Origin: Treponema sp. UBA3662 | GTDB taxonomy: Bacteria > Spirochaetota > Spirochaetia > Treponematales > Treponemataceae | Assembly (NCBI GenBank): GCA_002373205.1 | Contig: DFJV01000164.1 | Location: 1 to 37,405 of the forward strand | Length of the DNA stretch: 37,405 nt | Direction of reading: 5' to 3' | Part shown: positions 32,264 through 37,405 of the stretch, piece by piece | How positions within the stretch are numbered: position 1 is the stretch's first letter | Layout: each line of letters begins with the position of its first letter | The notes under the pieces: generated by a model | Told to the model about the DNA's origin: nothing | The model's database searches: none | Seen by the model: only the letters and a program-made list of their open reading frames with translations | Translations under genes and position numbers: made by a program

Positions 32264-33316
32264 ATGAAGAGGAATTTAATTTTAACTGCTGCTGCAATGG
32301 TTCTCGTTGGATCATTCGCATTTGCAAAGGAAGCTACGCTTATCGACTTTACAAAGTTGACAGCTGACTCCATTCCGAATGCAGACGGTCAAAACACACA
32401 GAACAGCAGAACTGTAATGGATTATTCTGTTGCAGCTGGTGCTACATTCACCAATGAACAGAAATCACTCATGAAGACTTCTCTTGCTATCCCTAACTGG
32501 GAAGTAGTATTGAACTCTTCAGCAAAGAACCCACAGGCTCTTGCTTTGTCTACGACAAAGGCCGCTCGCGTAAGAGAAGGTTCTGAACAGCCTTTCGCTG
32601 GCTCAGACGTACTCGGTGTTCGCGTTGTATTCCCAACATGGAACAACAATGCTAACGCTAAGATCGTACCTCCGTTCGACATTCAGGCTTATGAGCCACT
32701 CGCAGATGCTGACGAAAACGGTGTCCGCGGTGAACAGACTGACGAACAGAAGGGCAAGTACCTCTTCGAAGATGGCTACGGTTTGATCACAAACGTTGGA
32801 ACAATCAAGGCAATTTCCTGCTATACAATGGGTATGAACTTCCCACACCAGCTCTATGTTCTTCTTAAGGACAACGACGGTGTAGAACGCCGCTACTACA
32901 TGGGATCTCTCTTGTTCGACGGTTGGAAGCAGCTCCAGTGGAACAACCCGGACTATATCTCTGAAGTACGCACACGCGAAATCAGAGTATACCCAATCTA
33001 TCCACGCGGAACTCCTTATGTTAAGTTCGCAGGATTCCAGATTACACGTGATGCATCTGACATTGGTGACAACTTTGTTGGATACTTCAAGGATGTAAAG
33101 GTTATCTACGACGAAGCAGTTCTTAAGACAGAACGCGACATCGCAGACGAAGACCTCTGGGGAATCATCACAAAGAAGGAAAAGGCTCGCCAGAACCTCG
33201 AAATGAGCCGCTTTGGCAACAAGCAGGTTAACCGCTACCTCGAACAGCAGAAGATGGCAACTGAAGACACATTCACATCTTCTGGTGTAGAAGATTCTGG
33301 TTCAACAAAACAGTAA
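32264..33316 (+). CDS. flaA: Flagellar filament outer layer protein FlaA
   Basis: FlaA forms the sheath around the periplasmic flagellar filament core of spirochaetes and is exported by a signal peptide. The 350-residue protein has that peptide (about 1-21, ending SFAFA). The family blocks follow: TLIDFTKLTADS, TVMDYSVAAGATFT, SLAIPNWEVVLNSSAK, SDVLGVRVVFPTWNNNANAKIVPPFDIQAYEP, GTIKAISCYTMGMNFPHQLYVLLKD, YYMGSLLFDGWKQLQWNNPDYI, IRVYPIYPRGTPYVKFAGFQITRDA, and a charged C-terminal region. Codon choice differs from the neighbours (more CTC, CGC, AAC, GAC), as expected for an abundant protein. It has its own promoter and terminator. Confidence 0.97.
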   Translation: MKRNLILTAAAMVLVGSFAFAKEATLIDFTKLTADSIPNADGQNTQNSRTVMDYSVAAGATFTNEQKSLMKTSLAIPNWEVVLNSSAKNPQALALSTTKAARVREGSEQPFAGSDVLGVRVVFPTWNNNANAKIVPPFDIQAYEPLADADENGVRGEQTDEQKGKYLFEDGYGLITNVGTIKAISCYTMGMNFPHQLYVLLKDNDGVERRYYMGSLLFDGWKQLQWNNPDYISEVRTREIRVYPIYPRGTPYVKFAGFQITRDASDIGDNFVGYFKDVKVIYDEAVLKTERDIADEDLWGIITKKEKARQNLEMSRFGNKQVNRYLEQQKMATEDTFTSSGVEDSGSTKQ

Positions 33317-33353
33317 TTATTGCTGTAACTTGATTCAAGCCAATTCTTGAATG

Positions 33354-33384
33354 AAGCCGTCCTGAAATACGGGCGGCTTTTTTT
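33354..33384 (+). terminator. Rho-independent terminator of flaA
   Basis: GCCGTCC (33356-33362) pairs with GGGCGGC (33371-33377), loop TGAAATAC, followed by seven T. It lies 37 bases after the flaA stop and separates it from the (p)ppGpp synthetase gene. Confidence 0.92.
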
Positions 33385-33473
33385 ATGCAAGGAAACGCTG
33401 ATTAAACCAAAAGTTTACCAACATCAATAAAAACAATAAAATATTAATTATCTAACAAAGGTGGGAATCGCTT

Positions 33474-34745
33474 GTGACAGAGCAGCAAGACCTTCCAAAT
33501 AAATTGGAAATACAAAGATTATACGAAAGCTACGCACCAGTTTTTAATGAAGTTCTGGCAAATATAGAGGCAAAGCTAAAGGCATCTATAAAAATAGCAT
33601 CCATTCCAACCTTCAAGACCCGCATAAAGTCTTTTACAAGCTACTACAAAAAAATACTCCGCCAAAAACCAAAAGAGGCCGCAGAAAGCAAGTCCCTCGT
33701 TACCCTTACGGACATGATTGGAATCCGGGTAATATGCGCATTTTTGGAAGACCTGGACATAGTGGAGCAGCAGCTTGTTACCTATTTTAACGTCAAGGAA
33801 ATTGAGCGCAAGGGGGCCCAGCAGTCCTTCCGCGAATTTGGCTACGAGTCCGTTCATGTGCTTATTGCAATTCCCGAAGACTGTAAGCCCAAAAAAGAGC
33901 TTGATCCTCCGCTGCCGGATGAAGTTGTATGCGAAATACAAATTAGGACAATTCTTCAGGACGCATGGGCAGAAGTGGAGCATGAGCTAATCTATAAATC
34001 AGAATTCAACCCCTTTGACAAGCCTTTAAGGCGCAAACTGGCATCTATAAACGCAAGCTTAACCCTTGCAGACACAATTTTTCAGGAAATCCGCGACTAC
34101 CAGAACAGGCTGCAGTCGGAGCTTGGAACCAGGCGCAACACCTTCTACAACAAGGCAGACGATTTTACCAACAAGGAATTTGGCCTTCCCCAGGAAAACA
34201 GGGACCTAAAGGCTTCCGCAGCAATCTATTCACCCCAGAACGACCTTCCTTACAGCAAAAAGAGCATAGATGAACTTGTTTTGTCTGCACTCCACGAGCA
34301 CAACCTTGCAAACTTTGACAAAGCCATAGAAATATACACGCAAATAATCAATTCCAAGCCAACTCCGCCACCAGTTGTTCTGGGTGTAATCTACAAGCAC
34401 CGCGGCATGGCATATTTTGCCCAGAGCATGTACGACAAGGCTCTTGAAGATTTTAGGGCAAGCGTGGCAGACGACCCCAAGGGCTTTAGGGCACTTTATT
34501 ACGAGGGAATCGTATGCAGTGTTCAGGACAAGAACCAGGAGGCTATCGAATGTTTTAACAAGTCACTGGAGATAGACGCTTTCCAAAGCCATGTCTACTA
34601 CAGGCGTGCACTTGCGTATTTTAACCTTGGCGAATACAAAAAATCTCTCGCAGACATAGCTTCTGCAGAAAACCTTGGTCTTAATGACGAGGAAGTAAAG
34701 GCACTCAAGGCAAAGGTCCTAAAAAAATTTGACATGGGAATGTAA
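33474..34745 (+). CDS. Rel/SpoT-domain (p)ppGpp synthetase with C-terminal TPR repeats
   Basis: The 423-residue protein has a RelA_SpoT nucleotidyltransferase domain without an HD hydrolase domain. Matching blocks are FKTRIKSFTSYYKKI (48-62), LTDMIGIRVIC (78-88), FGYESVHVLI (122-131), VVCEIQIRTILQDAWAEVEHELIYK (151-175, split here by function: Glu154/Gln156 near the active site, then the H-x-x-Y-K end). A helical linker follows, then tetratricopeptide repeats from about 275 to 405 (ANFDKAIEIYTQII, GMAYFAQSMYDKALEDFRAS, NQEAIECFNKSLEI, AYFNLGEYKKSLADI). It should make the alarmone (p)ppGpp from ATP and GTP/GDP, with TPRs setting its partner. The start is a GTG with AGGTGGGA upstream. Confidence 0.9.
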   Translation: MTEQQDLPNKLEIQRLYESYAPVFNEVLANIEAKLKASIKIASIPTFKTRIKSFTSYYKKILRQKPKEAAESKSLVTLTDMIGIRVICAFLEDLDIVEQQLVTYFNVKEIERKGAQQSFREFGYESVHVLIAIPEDCKPKKELDPPLPDEVVCEIQIRTILQDAWAEVEHELIYKSEFNPFDKPLRRKLASINASLTLADTIFQEIRDYQNRLQSELGTRRNTFYNKADDFTNKEFGLPQENRDLKASAAIYSPQNDLPYSKKSIDELVLSALHEHNLANFDKAIEIYTQIINSKPTPPPVVLGVIYKHRGMAYFAQSMYDKALEDFRASVADDPKGFRALYYEGIVCSVQDKNQEAIECFNKSLEIDAFQSHVYYRRALAYFNLGEYKKSLADIASAENLGLNDEEVKALKAKVLKKFDMGM

Positions 34746-34773
34746 AAAAAAATATTTTTTTTGCTTTTGCCTA

Positions 34774-34803
34774 TTGACATTTTTGTAGCGTATATGATAT
34801 AGT
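34774..34803 (+). promoter_or_regulatory. Promoter of tRNA-Glu
   Basis: TTGACA (34774-34779) and TATAGT (34798-34803) are 18 bases apart, with TGA before the -10 giving an extended -10 element. The tRNA begins 24 bases after the -10. Confidence 0.8.
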
Positions 34804-34827
34804 ACATACATCGCAGCTAGCGAGTAT

Positions 34828-34899
34828 GTCTCCTTCGTCTAGGGGTTAGGACAACGGGTTTTCATCCCGTCAACATGGGTTCGATTCCCGTAGGAGATG
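34828..34899 (+). tRNA. tRNA-Glu (anticodon TTC)
   Basis: The 72-base sequence folds as a cloverleaf. The acceptor stem is GTCTCCT/AGGAGAT with G as discriminator. The anticodon stem ACGGG/CCCGT encloses loop TTTTCAT, anticodon TTC. The T arm has GGTTCGATTCC. CCA is not encoded. It reads GAA and GAG codons, and is flanked by its own promoter and terminator. Confidence 0.97.
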
Positions 34900-34902
34900 C
34901 TT

Positions 34903-34935
34903 AAGGACTTGGTTTTTGCCAGGTCCTTTTTTTTT
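34903..34935 (+). terminator. Rho-independent terminator of tRNA-Glu
   Basis: AAGGACTTGG (34903-34912) and CCAGGTCCTT (34919-34928) form a 10-bp stem followed by a long T run. Confidence 0.93.
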
Positions 34936-35009
34936 ATTTGGACGATAGTCCTCTTTGCTCTACTATTCTGTTTCTTTGCAAATCCATTCCATGCCATTTC
35001 GTCACCGCC

Positions 35010-35100
35010 CTCGCTTGAAACTTCGTTGCGAGAACCTGCCTTAGCTAGCCGCTCATACCGCCTGCGGTGGTACTAAAGGGCCTCCACGGCGGCGTAGGTT
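35010..35100. repeat. Intergenic hairpins
   Basis: CTCGC/GCGAG (35010-35032) is followed by a long imperfect palindrome from 35033 to 35100 (AACCT/AGGTT outside, then CCGCC and GTGG pairing with CCAC and GGCGG). No gene lies between the tRNA terminator and the promoter at 35151. It resembles the other GC-rich intergenic elements in style, without a clear sequence match. Confidence 0.5.
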
Positions 35101-35150
35101 TTCCTAAATTTGCTTTAATTCGTAAACCTTTATGGACTTGTTCTAAAAAG

Positions 35151-35179
35151 TTGACAATAGCCATGTATAGTGATAAAAT
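35151..35179 (+). promoter_or_regulatory. Promoter of the 168-residue protein gene
   Basis: TTGACA (35151-35156) and TAAAAT (35174-35179) are 17 bases apart, with TGA before the -10 (extended -10). GGGAG lies just before the ATG at 35200. Confidence 0.85.
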
Positions 35180-35199
35180 TAGAATAATAAGGGAGAATT

Positions 35200-35706
35200 A
35201 TGACACTCAAAGAAAAATACGAACGCTGCCTGCAGGATTCTGAAAATTTCATTACAGGCGAAAAGGAAAATGTTACTCCATCCTATGGCTATGGCAAGCG
35301 CCTTGCAAAATTTTTTAACGATGAGCTTGATTTTGAAGACATAAATATCCACTATGGCTATCCGATGGAAAAAATCATCAAGGACAACTGGGACTTGAAA
35401 ATCCGCTTCCAGCTGCGCAAGCCGGAAATAGAGCGTTTTTCTCCGCTTGGAGGAATTCAGGTCTTTAAATACCTTTCAACCCTGGCGGACAGCGAATGGT
35501 CCAAGGGTGAACCGTTGGATTCAGAAGCAAAGGAAATTTCCCGCGGTGTTCTGGATACATTGAACCCAATCCAGCAGGGGCTTTCCATAAAAAGCATTGG
35601 TGTTGAGTGGGCGGTGCACGTTCCTGACTGTACAACATTTTTTGTAAGCTTCTTCTATGTATATAAGGAAGAAGAGATGGAAATGGAAATGGAAACCGAA
35701 CAATAA
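35200..35706 (+). CDS. Hypothetical cytoplasmic protein
   Basis: I do not recognise this 168-residue protein. It is soluble, without signal peptide or membrane segment, and reads as a mixed alpha/beta domain (GYGKRLAKFFNDELDFEDINIHYGYPMEKIIKDNWDLKIRF in its first half, here listed as one helical then beta stretch; later GIQVFKYLSTLADSEW and WAVHVPDCTTFFVSFFYVY). The C-terminus is a short repeat EMEMEME encoded by three tandem ATGGAA units (35677-35694). It has its own strong promoter. The chemotaxis gene begins 65 bases downstream, with no terminator between, so the two may be cotranscribed. Confidence 0.8.
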   Translation: MTLKEKYERCLQDSENFITGEKENVTPSYGYGKRLAKFFNDELDFEDINIHYGYPMEKIIKDNWDLKIRFQLRKPEIERFSPLGGIQVFKYLSTLADSEWSKGEPLDSEAKEISRGVLDTLNPIQQGLSIKSIGVEWAVHVPDCTTFFVSFFYVYKEEEMEMEMETEQ

Positions 35707-35771
35707 AAAAAGTACTTCAGATTTTTTGTCATGCTAAAAAGTGTTTTATCTGCAAGACTGAAGGAGTTTTT

Positions 35772-37405
35772 ATGAAAAAGGACGTTTGGGACCCGACTCG
35801 CAGGGATATGAAAATTGCCACTAAAATGGTATTGATTTTTGGTGGCGTTGTAGTTATAACCTCTGTATTGGTAGCATGTATTTCTCTTGCATTGTTTAAC
35901 CATGGTTTGCTTAACAGCTATGCAAAAGGCTTGGATTTTACCGAATACGGCACAAATTCAACCTTGGAAAGCTGGCGTTCTTCTGCCCAGGGAATTTCCA
36001 AGGGACTTGCGGCAGAATCAGTCTTGGTTGCTGCCGTCAATTCAAATGACACTCCTGTAATTTCCCGTATTGTTGCCGAAATGAACAGAATTCATGAAGC
36101 TGACTTTATGGCCGTCACAAACAACAAGGGGGAAATTTTTTCTGGGGCAAGCATAAATGTTAACGGCGGAAAAAGTCTTGCCCGGCTGGACTGCGTAAAG
36201 GAAGCCCTGACCGGAAAAAGCAGTTTTTCTATTGAGCAGATTGGCAATATTGACTATGCAATAATCACGGCAGATCCTCTTTTGCTAAACGGTAAAGCCG
36301 TAGGCGTTGCGGTTTCTGGCTATAACCTTACTACGAGCCGCTTGGTAAACCTTGTACACGACTCCTATGATGCAGAGTGTACAATCTTTAGCGGCAACAT
36401 GCGCGTGGCAACAACATTAAAGGAAAAGGACGGCAGGTCTCTTGTTGGAACGCCTCTTGACAATAAGACGATACTGGACATGGTTCTTGGCGGCAAGCCC
36501 TACAAGGGTCAGAACATTATTCACGGACAAAAATATTATACAATCTATACTCCCATAAAATCCGCAAACGGAAAAGTTACGGGTATGCTCTTCGTGGCAA
36601 AGTCCATTGAATCCATAAATGCAATCCGCAACAAGACCCTTAGGATTGTAGTTCCGTCTGTAATATTCCTTATCATCATTGTTATGGTATTGTGCGGTAT
36701 GTTCGTCCGGTGGCTCATGTGGCGTATTTCCAACGTTACCAACGTTCTTAAGGATTTGGAAACAGGTGAGGCAGACCTTACAAAGCGCGTAAAGCTGTTG
36801 ATTCGCGACGAGATTGGATTCCTCATCATCCACTTTGACCACTTCTGCGACAAGCTGCAGCAGATTGTTACCCAGATTAAAGATTCCAAGAACCAGCTTA
36901 ACGCATCAGGCCAGAGGCTTTCTGACGGCACCAGCGAGGCTGTAAGCTCTATTACGCAGATTATTGCAAACATTGAGTCTGTCCACAACCAGATTAACAC
37001 ACAGAGCGAAAGTGTTAACAACGTTGCAGACATAGTAAACCAGATTTCTGCAAGCATAGCAAACCTGGACAACCTTATAGAAAATCAGGCTGCAGGTGTT
37101 ACACAAGCTTCAACTGCCGTAGAAGAGATGATTGGAAACATTTCTTCCGTAAACAAGTCTGTGGACAAGATGGCGGCTTCTTTTGACGATCTTTCTTCCA
37201 ATGCGCAGACAGGTTTCTCCAAGCAGCAGGACGTTAACGACCGTATCAAGCAGATAGAAAACCAGTCAGAGATGCTTCATGAGGCAAACCTTGCAATTTC
37301 TTCAATTGCTGAGCAGACAAACCTTCTTGCTATGAACGCAGCTATTGAGGCCGCCCATGCAGGTGAAGCAGGTAAGGGCTTTAGCGTTGTTGCAGACGAA
37401 ATCCG
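35772..37405 (+). CDS. Methyl-accepting chemotaxis protein, 3' end outside window
   Basis: The frame is open from the ATG at 35772 (AAGGAG nine bases upstream) to the window end, giving 544 residues so far. A membrane segment at about 17-42 is followed by a periplasmic sensor region of about 245 residues with Cache-like features (FMAVTNNKGEIFSGASI, YDAECTIFSGNMRVATT, YYTIYTPIKSANGKVTGMLFVAK). The second membrane segment is at about 290-314, then HAMP (ISNVTNVLKDLETGEADLTKRV, EIGFLIIHFDHFCDKL) and the start of the signalling coiled coil. The conserved hairpin tip SIAEQTNLLAMNAAIEAAHAGE is present near 508-530. It would signal to CheA/CheW at the pole to steer motility; the ligand is unknown. 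Confidence 0.96.
   Translation, partial: MKKDVWDPTRRDMKIATKMVLIFGGVVVITSVLVACISLALFNHGLLNSYAKGLDFTEYGTNSTLESWRSSAQGISKGLAAESVLVAAVNSNDTPVISRIVAEMNRIHEADFMAVTNNKGEIFSGASINVNGGKSLARLDCVKEALTGKSSFSIEQIGNIDYAIITADPLLLNGKAVGVAVSGYNLTTSRLVNLVHDSYDAECTIFSGNMRVATTLKEKDGRSLVGTPLDNKTILDMVLGGKPYKGQNIIHGQKYYTIYTPIKSANGKVTGMLFVAKSIESINAIRNKTLRIVVPSVIFLIIIVMVLCGMFVRWLMWRISNVTNVLKDLETGEADLTKRVKLLIRDEIGFLIIHFDHFCDKLQQIVTQIKDSKNQLNASGQRLSDGTSEAVSSITQIIANIESVHNQINTQSESVNNVADIVNQISASIANLDNLIENQAAGVTQASTAVEEMIGNISSVNKSVDKMAASFDDLSSNAQTGFSKQQDVNDRIKQIENQSEMLHEANLAISSIAEQTNLLAMNAAIEAAHAGEAGKGFSVVADEI

Noticed and set aside
35715..35763. CTTCAG/CTGAAG pairing that could mask the ribosome site of the chemotaxis gene
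   Set aside because: Only six pairs across a 37-base loop; too weak to support a regulatory call.

Overview
The window reads as chromosomal DNA of a treponeme-like spirochaete. The strongest markers are a FlaA flagellar sheath protein (32264-33316), a spirochaete-type protein with a C-terminal SPASM domain (23914-25503), the gene order amidase / GerMN protein / flaA, which as I recall also occurs around flaA in Treponema pallidum, and several TTG and GTG starts.

Layout. 1-1018: two SAM methyltransferases, the first cut by the window edge. 1120-3233 (minus): a thiamine salvage operon (thiM, thiamine-binding protein, thiE) behind a complete TPP riboswitch, terminator and promoter. 3282-3958 (minus): two small unknown genes, one a membrane protein. 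3980-8590: an AT-rich accessory island with GC-rich intergenic repeats, a RelB/DinJ antitoxin with a frameshifted YoeB-type toxin between two 75-base direct repeats, an orphan XRE antitoxin, and an uncharacterised two-gene operon (5558-8532) whose second product ends in a parallel beta-helix. This operon is the best candidate for an undescribed system. 8605-12538: alanine racemase, M18 aminopeptidase and, divergently, tryptophanyl-tRNA synthetase.

12815-22744 (minus): four co-oriented genes in transcription order: a DUF4912-like protein, a GH57-fold protein lacking the expected catalytic residues, a 944-residue exported helical protein, and a 1555-residue membrane protein joining a secreted beta-propeller to a HAMP and PP2C/SpoIIE phosphatase. 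A coiled-coil protein with a basic GKKGGRPRK tail lies just upstream. 23914-32130 (plus): six tightly packed genes (SPASM protein without the radical-SAM cysteine triad, glycosyltransferase, a SpsF-PseG-zinc ribbon-methyltransferase fusion, ATP-grasp ligase, cell-wall amidase, GerMN protein) leading to flaA under its own strong promoter. The content suggests synthesis and attachment of an activated, possibly nonulosonate-like sugar for the flagellum or envelope; this is inference.

33474-37405: a Rel/SpoT-type (p)ppGpp synthetase with TPR repeats, a tRNA-Glu with promoter and terminator, a small unknown gene, and a methyl-accepting chemotaxis protein running off the end. Palindromic intergenic repeats occur at 4130-5030, 9796-9914, 12567-12780, 23752-23850 and 35010-35100. 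No rRNA, CRISPR array, transposase or integrase gene was seen.
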